Below the pieces are notes generated by a model, which did no database searches, was not told the DNA's origin, and saw nothing but the letters and a program-made list of their open reading frames with translations. This document shows, piece after piece, positions 37,483 to 48,200 of a stretch of DNA of 51,385 nucleotides. The position numbers were made by a program, and so were the translations under genes. The number at the start of each line of letters is the position of its first letter. The stretch's first letter is position 1. The DNA comes from Chromera velia (Eukaryota; Sar; Chromeraceae): NCBI GenBank assembly GCA_018398765.1, contig JAHBMJ010005927.1, forward strand, positions 1 to 51,385, given 5' to 3'.

Positions 37483-39410
37483 CTCTTCCTCTCTCTCTGT
37501 CTTTGTCCCGCCCTCTCTCTCCCTGTGCGTGCGTGTGTGTGTGTGTGTGTGTGATTGGTGGTCGACGCTGTTGTCTTCGTACGAAGAACCATCCATGAAT
37601 CTATCCAGCACCCAACCAACAATCCAGGAAGCGAGCAAGCCTGTGTGTGTGTCGTGTCCACTGACCTTTTCCATAGTCTCGTCGATTTTCTCCACAGGGG
37701 TGAGCAGAAGCAGTTTGGCAGGCTCCTTTGAGTCAACCAGCCTCTTCATCTCTTCGTCGCTCACGATGTGCTGCTTGTGAGTGACCAGCTCTTCGTAGAG
37801 CTTCAGGAGGCCCCGGTCAGCCGGTCTCTTGGGAGTGGCGCATATCTGCCCTGTCTCCACGTCATAGAACTGAACGATGGCACCCACCTGATCCCTCTCT
37901 CAAGGGAAGGGGGGGGGACAGAGAGGAAGAGAGGGAGAAGGGTGTCAGACTTCGGATGCTTCCTTCTACCATCAAAAATGAGGAAAGGAAATGCAGACGC
38001 AAACCTTCTCTCTTGTCTCACACTTGCGCATGCAGGCGCGTGCAGGAGCGGGTGATAAAACGCGAACAGGAAGCGGGATGCGGCTGATTTTTTTTAACAT
38101 TCCCATTTTGAATTCTTTGTTGTTAGATTGACAGAGACACACAAGCAGGCCAACAGATGGGTAGACACACTGTGGGGCTTCTTTTGTTTCTCGCCGAGAG
38201 GCGATAGACAGATGGAAAGACATGTAGACGGATAGACAGAGAGACGGAGAGACACAGGGACACACCGGCATGCAGAAAGAAAGAGAGATACACACACAGA
38301 CATATCTGACTGACGGATTGACTCGTCAACCAAATCAAGAGAGGAAGCCAGAATGAAATCAATCAAAGAAGGAATCAATGAAAGAAAAAGAAAAAGAAAA
38401 ACAGCTCAGGCGGTTCATTCATTCATTCTCGCTACCTTCTCTGCAGCTGCCACAAGGGCCTTGCAGGTCTCCTTCTGGACCCCATTGACGAAAAGGCTCT
38501 GCGCCTCCAGCACTTTCCCTCCTGCTGCCTCCTGGTTGCTGTTCACAAAATACCGATACCCACACGCACCGTTGTAGCAGACCACGGGGACCTCCCCGGA
38601 AAGACCAGATTCGAGAAGATAACGTTCGAGAGACTTGGCGCTCCTGCCTGCAGACGCAGAGGCGATGCATGACGAGGACCGTCAGGCAGGCAGATAGAGA
38701 GAAGACAGACAGGTAGACTCTGTCGTTCGTTGACCTGTCCTGTTCCTACAGACAGACAAAAAAACAGACAGGCCGCGTTTTTTTTGGTGTTCCCTTTTTC
38801 CTGTCTTTTGTCTTCCTTTCCGCGTCCTTCCTCTCTCTGTGACAGAAACTTCGTTCCGTCGGCTTTCCGATTTCTTCTCTTGCCATGCGTGCAGCGTCCT
38901 TCCTCTCTCTGTGACAGAAACTTCGTTCCGTCGGCTTTCCGATTTCTTTTTCTTCCTTCTCTTGCCATGCGTGCAGCGGAAGTGTACCTGAGCTCCAGAC
39001 AGACAAACGGCACACAGAAGTACGGACGCATAAAAGCGGGGAGGGAAAAGCGGCGAAAGGAGACGGAATGATCAGATGCATAGAAAGAGAAGCATCACGA
39101 AAAGAAAAGAAAAGAAAAGAAAAGCAAACAACACACGGAAGAACAACGATTGACAACAGATCGAGGTGGTGAAGACAGGAAAGGAACCAACCGCTTATCA
39201 ACTCACCAGTCGCAAGCGAGACGATGACCCCCTTCCCCTTTAGTTTTTGAAGAATGGTCCTCGTCCTGTTTGTTGGGATCAATCATATCGGAGACGTTTT
39301 TTCGCACAAAAGGGAGGGGAGAGGAAGATGACAGCGTCTATGCAGGCATCATTCATCGCGAACGGGCGAAAGAGACATGAACCAGGAATCGAGAGAACAG
39401 GTGTATCTCT

Positions 39411-39446
<36 letters not shown>

Positions 39447-39886
39447 AAGGAGGTGGCGGGAATGCATCCCTGAGGAAAAAACGGAAAAGTCCACAAAAGT
39501 AGACGGTCGGAGGAATGCTGTTTATCAGACTGTGCTCCTCAGAAAATCCTGCCAGAAGGATCCCTAATTGAAATACTCACGCAGCAAGGCGGGCAGACCG
39601 ACCGCTCCGTCAGCTGGTGGGACGAGGTCAGTGTGGTACCATCGAGGTCTAGGGCAACGAGCCGAATTCTGCAACCCGTACAGCAAGAAAGAAAAACGGT
39701 GTAGAATGAGAGAGGACCAGAACAACAGTTGATGCTGTTCTTGTGTTAACGCGCTTCTCATTGTCATTACACAAGTGAGAGGTCGACGGGAAGGCAGACA
39801 GTTTCCTATGCGAACACGTGACCTGATCGAAATGAGGAAAGTGAAGAAAAAGCAAAACAAGTGTACTTGGGCTGAACAGTCTGTTG

Positions 39887-39921
<35 letters not shown>

Positions 39922-40114
39922 TATATATATATGTCTGACCGCGATTTGCCCTCTACCTGATATTCATTCCTAAACATCTGGTCTCGAGGACTCACCTCCT
40001 CTTCGCAGTTCCCCTGAGGAGACCCTTTGCGTATGCCAGAGTGCCGACCGACAGCAGTGCCACTCCTGCTGCAACCAAGAGGCCGACACGAACTGAGCCC
40101 CCCGCAAACTTCAT
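36641..40114 (-). CDS. Cof-type HAD phosphatase with N-terminal signal or anchor segment
   Basis: Seven exons on the minus strand: 40114-39996, 39668-39603, 39265-39207, 38647-38436, 37887-37666, 37292-37104 and 36781-36641. All phases close, giving 335 residues. All HAD motifs are present: the catalytic VALDLDGTTLTSS, motif II in VSLATGRS (its codons are split across an intron), the motif III Lys in APQVCKGQG, and motif IV in GDGDNDVEFLQVAGDG. The layout and the cap between motifs II and III fit Cof/type IIB enzymes, which hydrolyse small phosphate esters such as sugar phosphates or FMN; the substrate cannot be told. Residues 1-27 form a signal peptide or anchor (VGLLVAAGVALLSVGTLAYA). It lies only about 15 residues before the catalytic domain, too short for a plastid transit peptide after it. 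In-frame upstream ATGs exist near 40230 and 40278, which would bury the hydrophobic segment as an internal anchor. Confidence 0.9.
38823..38976 (-). repeat. 72-bp tandem duplication in a HAD intron
   Basis: Two near-identical units, 38823-38894 and 38895-38976, lie in the intron between exons 3 and 4 of the HAD gene. They share CTGTGACAGAAACTTCGTTC and end in TGCCATGCGTGCAG. The second has about 9 extra pyrimidine-rich bases. Confidence 0.88.
39888..39930. repeat. (TA)n microsatellite in HAD intron 1
   Basis: An interrupted TA run in the first intron of the HAD gene. A similar (TA)n lies at about 40284-40306 upstream of its start codon. Other HAD introns carry (GA)n at about 39413-39445 and CT/GT runs at about 37447-37553. 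Confidence 0.9.
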
Positions 40115-40373
40115 CCTGACTTGATGTCTCTGAGAAGATGGTCTCCCCGTTGTTTTGCTTCTTGAACTAGCAGCGGAGCCGAGATTACTCAAGAACCCTT
40201 TGTTGTTCTCGTCTTTCCAGAGTCCTTGCATATATCTCTGCAACGAGGTATGAGGCTTCACTTTGAGCGCCTGATGCATGGAGTTATATATATATATATA
40301 TATATACTGGCTGGCGCACACGGCGCACAGCATGCAACAACGTTCATGCGCAACGCATCGCAACACCATCCAT

Positions 40374-41180
40374 GCATATATATATTGTCGCGCGGGCGCA
40401 GTTTGTCCAATTCGAGTTTGAGTGCTATTTCCCTAAGTCGCGTGTTTGGTGTGATGGTTCCAAACTGAAGGTGAAATAGTGTATTTTAAAACGCGAAATT
40501 TACTATTTCACCAAAAAAAATAAAAAACTCGAGTTTGTTAAAAAATTATGGGTCCGCGAATTTTGGGGTTTTTCAGGTTGTGCAAAGGAGACGGCCCGGA
40601 CCCAGAACAATATTTTCACTCAGAGGTCGAATTTCGCGAAGCCGTTGAAATTTAATTAGGAAAATGTCTGTATGTTTCTTAATTAAATTTCAACGGTTTC
40701 ACGAAATTCGACCTCTGAGTGAAAATGTTGTTCTGAGTCTGGGCCGTCTCCTTAATTTGCATAACCCGAAAAACCCCAAAATTCGCTGACCCATAATTTT
40801 TTAACAAACTCGAGTTTTTCAATTTTTTTGGTGAAATAGTAAATTTCGCGTTTCAAAATGGCCCGGAAAGCGAAGCTGAGAGGGCACTTAACAAAAATTG
40901 CACCCCCCCAGACTACACGGATGGCTGCGTCCAACGTTTACAGGAAGATCTGATGTACACCAAGCTTGGCCCCGGAAAGACAATTCAGCTGAGGAGGCAC
41001 TTTCCAAATTTAAAGCAGGGGCAACAAGAATAAATTTCGCTTTCCAGGCCATTCGCACGGAGTATGTCACATACACTATTTCACCTTCAGTTTGGAACCA
41101 TCACACCAAACGCGCGACTTAGGGAAATAGCACTCAAACTCGACGTGGACAAACTGTGCCCGCGCGACAATATATGCGTG
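40374..41180. mobile_element. Fold-back (inverted-repeat) element
   Basis: A long inverted repeat of about 800 bp. The left arm, about 40374-40665, is matched by a right arm in two parts, about 40670-40856 and 41076-41180. The outer arms share TTGTCGCGCGGGC, TTTGAGTGCTATTTCCCTAA and TTCCAAACTGAAGGTGAAAT, about 95 percent identical by eye. The inner arms share GTGAAATAGTAAATTTCGCG-like, ACTCGAGTTTGTTAAAAAAT-like and TTGAAATTTAATTA sequences and meet almost without a loop. About 219 bp (40857-41075) interrupts the right arm and has its own short ends in inverted orientation (GGCCCGGAAAGCGAA and TTCGCTTTCCAGGCC). No transposase is seen, so the element would be non-autonomous. No clear target-site duplication could be fixed by eye. 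Confidence 0.85.
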
Positions 41181-42017
41181 TGCGCAACACATGCACGGAA
41201 AAGCCGAATTTTCATCGCTAGCTCGCAGGTGTGTCCAAGCTTTGCATATATTAATACGGGATACACCTAACCAGTTGGGTAAGTGCCTCGGGGGGCTATT
41301 TAGGGGTCCGCTAATTGATGCACACCATCGGGGGCTTGGGCATGTCTAAGTTGTGTACTGCCATGGGGCGGGGGCCACGGCAGCGAAGTATGCTTTTCGG
41401 GACCGCGCGCGCGTCGTATATGTATGTGCAACTCCATACGAGTTACTTGAGGGGCACGCATGCGTAAAGTAATTAATTATAAGGCATATGCGATCGCGGC
41501 TCCGTGCGAGTTGCTTGAGGGGTACATTTTGGAACTTGGGCGACACCGACCGTGACGGAGACAGAACCGACCCCCCCCCCTAAAAATGAAAAAATGCGTT
41601 ATGCGAGTGCGTGCGATCTCAGGGCCTCTCGGCTGATCTGAGCTGCCCCCCGAGGCGATATAGAATTAAGTCGGACCTTCTCAGATCATTGCGCGGCGGC
41701 GCGCGCAGTGGGCCCCAAGATGGCGTCGCGCCCATCGTAGCCATTCGTAGCGCGGGCCGGATCGATTGATCGAATTCGGCAATGATATGAAAATGTCAAA
41801 GGCTCTGATATGCAAGGCAGATACAAGCAATTTTAAGGTGTCTACATAGAGCGCCTTAGCTCTTCCGCCATCAAGTCTTCAACGCGCGTTCTTCGCACCC
41901 AGATCCATCCCAGTTCTCACAGGAGAGAGTTTGAAACCTTTTGAGACGCTGTCGGTTCAAGGTACAACTGTTGTCGATCCTTACCAGCTCCCACAAGCAC
42001 TGAGCTGTATACCGACG
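41181..42017. other. Spacer upstream of the hybrid kinase
   Basis: No gene assigned. It contains two related segments with GAGTTACTTGAGGGGCAC and GAGTTGCTTGAGGGGTAC (about 41439-41456 and 41508-41525), and a CG-rich patch near 41690-41760. The frame of the kinase gene is open back to about 41922, behind an acceptor-like TTCTCACAG, so a further upstream exon is possible. Confidence 0.5.
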
Positions 42018-45000
42018 ATGTTTGGCACACAATCTTCGAAAGCAGGTGAAGATCCTCCCATGAAGAAATTCCCGGAGCAGGACAAAGCAGCCGAAGAGCT
42101 GTCTTCTGCATATAGGAGAAAAAGCTTTGAGCGACAGGTCAGGCAAAAAGCGGTTCTGCCCCTCCCCTCCTCTAAGAATTTAATATGTATATAACTCTGT
42201 CCAATATTTCAACGACTGCGCTTCCTCTTCCTTGACTGCAGCAAAAGTATCTGGGACCCAGCGTTGCACCCACGTGCCTGTTCATGTGGTGCACGGGGCC
42301 GGTGGCCGTGCTCCTTGGGCTGTCTACTCACTCGGTGTGCGGCCTGTTCCAAATGTCTTTTCTGTTCCTGACCATGGCCATGGTACCAGAGCATTTCTTT
42401 GGCCGCGAGCAGAGTTCACTCTTCAGGGAGCGAGTTGCCTTCTGGAGCTTTTTGGGTTTCGTCGCTCTGTTCCATACGGGGATTTTCTGCTGGTGGGCGG
42501 TTATCCCCCCAGTGGTGTATCTTCATGCACACGGAATGTCAGGTAGGTCAGTCAATTTGCCCGCAAGAACCACCTCGAGTCCAACACGCAAGCACACACA
42601 TGCTGCTGTCTGGTTTTGTTTGCAGGGTGTCTGTTGAAAATGTTTCTCATGAACCTCCATCTTCCAGACGGCGACTTCACCATTTTGCTCACTGCCGACT
42701 CTGTACTTTGGCTGGTCACTGGCATTGTTCGATTCATTGAGATGGAAAACGCACGGGAGGTGCTGGCAATTTGGGCCATTGTTTCGGGTATGCCATCTTG
42801 ATAGCCTCGGGTTTGCGCCAGGTGGCAATGAAGACTCTAGCAGATGCCGAAAAGGAGGTACAGCAACGGGTGGATGCAGAAAGAGCAAGGGACGTCTTCC
42901 TCAGTTACCTGATGCACGAGATGAGGAACCCCCTGAGTGGAGCCTCGTTGCTTGTGTACGAATTCATGGAGTCTCTCAATGAGTTGGCCAAAGCAGCAAC
43001 GGACAGCAGACTGAGCCTCGAGAAAATGAGGGGAACCACTCAGAGCGAAGCTGTGCGTCTGCATCAACTGGCTTCGTTCATGAAGACGCAGATCAAAAAG
43101 ATGAAGGGGGTATGCGACGATACTTTACAGCTCGAAAAAATCCAAAAGGGCAAGTTTGAGCATCGGTTTGTTCCTCTGCCATTAGAAGACTGGGTCACCA
43201 AAGCGGTGGCCGAAGGGTCCCCCCTGTTCGCAGACAGTCGGGAGGGCCCCCTGAAAGAGAAAGAAAGCGAGATGGAGGCAGACACTGACTGCCACGCTGA
43301 AGGCGTCCATTTTGAATCATCACTGCATGTCGCCCCTGACGTCCAAACTCTTTTCCGAACCCATCCTGTGGGTGTTGCTGACTTTTCACGCCTCGAACAG
43401 GTCCTCAGCAATTTCCTCAGCAACGCGAAGAAATTCACCCAGAGAGGATCCGTGCGTTTGCGTTTTGAGATTAGACTGCCGAACGAGAGCGAGTGTACCG
43501 GAGAGGAGAAGGCATTATTTCTTGAAACAAAGCAAGGCAGCAGTGCGGTCTCATTGGAGAACGAAGAGAACGGGAACGACAGAGAAGTTGCAGGTCCGAT
43601 CCCAGAGCATCAGGAAGAGCAGAAGGAAAAGAAATCGTTCCCGTGGGTGGTTCTTCGGGTGTCCGTGATTGACACAGGGGCGGGGTTGAGTGAGGAAGAC
43701 AGGGGGAAGTTGTTTGTGCCGTACACTCAAATCAGAGCAGGGGAATTACAGAATGGGGGGGGAACCGGTTTGGGTCTGTGCATCTGTAAGAGCTTCGTGG
43801 AGGCACACGCGGGGGGGAAGGTGGGGGTGGAGAGTGAGGGGAGAGGTAAGGGGAGTACGTTCTTTTTTCAACTTTGGGTTCCCCTTCTTCACTCCAAATA
43901 CGCACCAGACAACCAGCAAACCAAGGAGCAAGACTCTTCCATGGCTTCCGCTGGCCAATTTGAAAGAGAAAGCTCAGCCGGAAGAAGAGAGAGCGTGCTT
44001 TCTCTATTTTCAGACACTCCCGAAAAGGACCTCAACGCTCTTGCCGCTGCCCTGATTTCTCCTAGACCATCCCAGGATGATGTCAATGGGGGCATCGAGG
44101 AGCGACCAACAGAAGCAGTTGGAATTGCAGGGGAAAATGGAGCCCCGTGTTGCAGTAGCCCTCTAAACCGTGAAAACGTGTCACCAAAAACCGAAACAAG
44201 CGCAGATGTCCTCCTTGTTGATGACGACCGTTTCTGCCTCATGGCAGGCTCTGCAGCCATCAAGCGTCTCGGCTTTTCTGTGTGCACGGCAGAGGACGGG
44301 ACGGCCGCATGTGACCTCGTCATCGGACAGCGCTCTTCCTTCAGGTTCATTCTCATGGACAGACACATGCCCAAGATGGACGGCCCCACAGCCGTCAGAC
44401 AGATCGTCTCTTACTTTTCAACTCAGGCCGGGGAAGAGAGAGAGAACGGAACAGTGCGCCCTATTATTGTGGGGTGCACCGGGGATGCTACGAAGGAGTC
44501 GGAGGTCGACTTTATCCGAGCAGGGGCAGACACAGTCCTCGTCAAACCCCTCCAGCCCCACCAAGTCGCACGCACCCTCCAAGACTTGGAAGAGGCGTCC
44601 CCCAACGCAAGAGCCAAAGTAGAGGCGCGTGGAGGGAAGCCTCCGGGTCCTTGCCATTCCCAAGGGGACCTTCCCCCTACAGAAAAGAGTTATGAGCCAC
44701 CGGAAAAGGACGTGACAGTAGAAAAAGAAGAAAGCGCAGATGTCCTCCTTGTTGATGACGACCGTTTCTGCCTCATGGCAGGCTCTGCAGCCATCAAGCG
44801 TCTCGGCTTTTCTGTGCGCACGGCAGAGGACGGTGACGAGGCGTGTGATTTGGTGATCTCCAAAAGCGTCGATTTTAAATTCATTCTGATGGACAAAAAC
44901 ATGGCGAGAATGGAGGGGCCTGAGGAAGTGGCAGCGCTAGTCTCTCACTTTTGGAGTCCCAACTTCACTTCAGACGAGAAAAGAAAAGAGCAAGAGGAGA

Positions 45001-45188
45001 GGGGAAGGGAAAGGGCCCGACCGTGCATCATCGGGTACACAGGCGACGCCACTGCAGAGGCTCGGAGTGCGTTCACTCAAGCAGGGGCAGACAGAGTCAT
45101 TTTTAAACCCCTTCAGCCACAGCAGCTTGCAGAAACCCTCAAAGAGCTGCATGAACAAAGGACAGGGGAGATCCCGGGAACGGACTGA
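42018..45188 (+). CDS. Membrane hybrid histidine kinase with two receiver domains (apparent 1-base frame break)
   Basis: Exons 42018-42137, 42242-42542 and 42626-45188, with a frame change near 42787, give about 994 residues. Five or six hydrophobic helices fill about residues 45-215. The H-box is YLMHEMRNPLSG (His near 238), the N-box is SNFLSNAKKFTQ, G1 is DTGAGLSEED and G2 is GGGTGLGLCICK, with an acidic insert of about 70 residues between N and G1. Receiver 1 has VLLVDDDRF, phospho-Asp in FILMDRHMPKMDG and Lys in VLVKPLQP. Receiver 2 has the same DDD start, Asp in FILMDKNMARMEG (the usual Pro is Ala) and Lys in VIFKPLQP. The kinase would autophosphorylate and pass phosphate to the receivers; no PAS or GAF sensor is seen. 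ATG 42018 is the first in-frame start, but an upstream exon is possible. Introns are canonical (CGACAG|GTCAGG; GTCAG|GTAGGT). Confidence 0.87.
44198..44299 (+). repeat. Receiver 1 copy of a near-perfect 102-bp repeat
   Basis: This block matches 44732-44833 at a fixed offset of 534 bp, with a single mismatch (T at 44283, C at 44817). It encodes the first part of the receiver fold, from the DDD acidic pocket to AEDG. Confidence 0.95.
44732..44833 (+). repeat. Receiver 2 copy of a near-perfect 102-bp repeat
   Basis: Partner of 44198-44299. Sequence on both sides of the block, still within the receiver domains, is clearly diverged between the two copies. Confidence 0.95.
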
Positions 45189-48100
45189 AATATAAAGGGG
45201 CAGCTAGGTAGACCGTCCTTGAAGCAACTCATCATCCTTGCAGAAGGATGCCAGGCCCAGAAGGACGTGGCAGGTGCGGGAACGCTCGCATGAACATGCA
45301 GGTATTGGGGTATACTTGGGTGCATCGGAGGGGGTCCGCTGTTTCAGCGTTGAGCCGGGTGGCTGTTTGGCTGTCTCGTCGGCTGGTTCCCAATTCAGGC
45401 GAAGGTCCTGATCAACCTACTAATTTAATTTCGACCACTCTGACTTAAGTTACTAAACATTTTCTCGACCATCAATTTATAGAATGAATAAGAGTGCTGC
45501 TTGGCAGCCTTGCATAACTTTTGCAACAACTTGTTGTGACTCAAAAATCGATGAGAAAAGAAGGTTTAAAAGATAGTATTGATACTATTAGTGAGGTTTG
45601 AATTAGGTTTGAATTTTATGTGAGACTCTATGAGGACCGCTGTCATCTAGGCTGTCATCACGGAATATCTATATCTAGATCTCTATCTGCAAATCAATAG
45701 CTATAAAAAACTTGAACACTAGCTTTAACTGCCTAATAACTGCTTCAATATCTAGGGGTGGAGACTAAAGTTTTAAAATTTTTTTTTCTTAAAGTTTTTT
45801 TTGCCCTCCAGACTTTATTTTAAAAAAATATTTTTCAATTATAGTTTTTAAATATGTCCTTAATTAAGTCAGTCATACTAGCAGTTATAACTAAACAATC
45901 TAAACTGATTAACTAGCCTACATAGAAGCTAGGTACTAGTCCTAGATAGTTCCTAGGTGCATGCAGCATCGCGGCCCCAGCGGGCCGGGCCAAGGACTCT
46001 ATAGGGACCCAGCGGTCCGGGCGGGCCGCATGCATGTACCCATCACAACCTCAACTCGCTGCAAGCATCTGACACAAGCAAGCTTGCGAACGGCCTCGGA
46101 AAGCAAGAAAATTTAACTTAAAAAAATGATAACTGCTTGTATGATCGACATACACAATGATACATGCACACTATATTCATATACGCATGCTATGGCTGGT
46201 CGAAGCTTCAGAAAGGTGTACTCGCAGTTGTGGAAATTGTTTCGTAAGACTGTGTCCCGCCTCACACCAGAACATTCTGATTCAGTAAGATTTAAATTTT
46301 GGCAGAAAACTAGGCGCCGGCTTACGCCGGCTAGAGAAAAAAAAAAAAAGATCTCCCTAGATCGTCTACTTTTTTTTTTTCTCGCGAAAAACCTGGGTGA
46401 AATGCTACTAGTAAGTCCTACTAAGGCTAAGTCCGAAAACCTATTACCTCTATGTCACTTACCATCCAGCTTTTTCCCCTACAGAAGCCTGGACTGAACT
46501 TCCCAGTGAACTTCTAACATCAGTTTAGACATAAGTGCTAGGATAAATAAGGTTTCACTCTAGGTTTCACTTAGGGTCTCATTATAACATAGAAAAAATC
46601 TATTTCTTGAGGGTGTCCTAACCATTAAAAAACTTAAGTCTTAAGGTCTAAATTATTTTTCAAAAAAAAAAAGTAAAAAAGAAAAAAAAAAAAATCTTTT
46701 TTCTCTAGCCAGCGCCTAGGATAGTCCTAGCAATAGTCAAACAACACATTAAAAACATAAACATTAAGTTTGATTTATTAACATAATTTTTAAAACGACT
46801 CATGCACGCGCGGCGGCGCGGGTCAGAAAGAAAAAAAAAGTCTCTCTAAAAAATTGAGATATATCTGTGACCTTTATTCAGTTTCTTTTGAAGTAATTAA
46901 TTCACTGAGGGGAATCGCCGCAAAATTGTTGTGTCCTATCCTATGATTGGTTCTTATTATTTTATGATTTTACTAGTGATTTTAATTTAAAAAGGCTGGA
47001 ATTAGATGTGATTCAATCAATTTGTAAAGTTCTTTTAATAAAGTATAAGAACAAACTTTAGACTTCAAAACTTTCAGAATAAAAAACTAGAACACATTGA
47101 TGTTATTGATGTGTTCTTTAGTATTGTTTACATATACAGATCACGCCTAGATGCATACAGATACCTCTAGAGATACCTTCCCAAGTGGGCACTGGGGGTG
47201 ACTGAAAACGTACGAGGCCTTTTTGACAACAAGTAGACCGGCATTGCTCTACCTAGGGCACCAATTAAATCACTATCACTATCACTAAGTATCGACAGCA
47301 AAGATCATCTCTGACGGTTTGCATATCAGTGCGTGAATCGTGATACAACAAGGTGTTGTCCTGGGGAAATGAATTAAAAAACGCACGTGTATACTTGAAG
47401 GAACGGTGTACAGGTGTGTAAGAGGATGTGGAGAAATGAAGAAAAGGGGGCGAAATGACACAAAAGAAGGCGCCCCCCCCTTGCCCCGTTGGCGAATGAC
47501 TTTCTTTGAGCACTACGTGCTCGTCAAAAGTCAGAGAGGCATTCAGGAAAAGAGACGCATACCTGGGGAGGGAATGATCATCCCCAGGCACAACAAGGCA
47601 GGCAGTCCGGTCTCGTTTGCGTTGCTTTACCTTGTTGAGACATTGGCCTTTGAACCAAGGAAGGAAGGAGGAAACAAAGAGGAATTAAGACAGACCAGGA
47701 GCTGGACAAGACAGTTGGTTGTGAGATGGAAGGAGAAACACAACATGATGATTTGCGTGCTGCTCTAAAAAGCCCTCTGCCGGCCCGCCTGCCTGTCTGC
47801 ACAAAGTACCCATGCAACCACAACTGAGCATGCAGATTGATGTCCCGTCTCTCCTTTTTCCCCTTTCCTCCAGCTGCACAACCAAAGTTCAACCAACTCA
47901 ACCCTTTGCTCTGGAGAGAGACAACGCCGCTTACACAGGGACAGGCAGCTAGGCAGATAGATGCACAGGCAGAAGGATGCCGTACTTCTCGGCACGCACA
48001 TGCACGAATCCCCCTCCCTCCCACACAATGAATGCACTTGCATGATGCATGCACGTCGAGGCAGGCTATCTGCCGTCTGCATTGAACAGATCCGCCCCCA

Positions 48101-48200
48101 CGCAAAGAAAGAAAGAAAGAAAGAAACGCTGTGTCGATCTGCAGGAGCTCCCTCTGTTTCGGCAGATCCAGCCAGACGACAGGAAGGGCGGATCAGTCAG
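45189..48200. other. AT-rich intergenic region
   Basis: No supported gene in about 3 kb. The region is strongly AT-rich from about 45420 to 47260, with A and T homopolymers. An isolated GC-rich patch lies at about 45970-46034. A/T stem-loop sequences lie at about 46311-46384 and 46660-46725. From about 47260 composition rises again. The end next to 48201 is probably the 3' untranslated region of the minus-strand coiled-coil gene. Confidence 0.55.

Noticed and set aside
39570-39602. GTGAGT donor at about 39588 for HAD exon 2
   Set aside because: It gives the wrong phase to the next exon. The upstream GTCGGT donor restores the frame and joins LTER to TRTILQKL, as expected for the family.
41600-41710. 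A possible snRNA, because of a CTCTCGGC stretch
   Set aside because: The sequence does not continue with any conserved spliceosomal RNA core that I can recognise.
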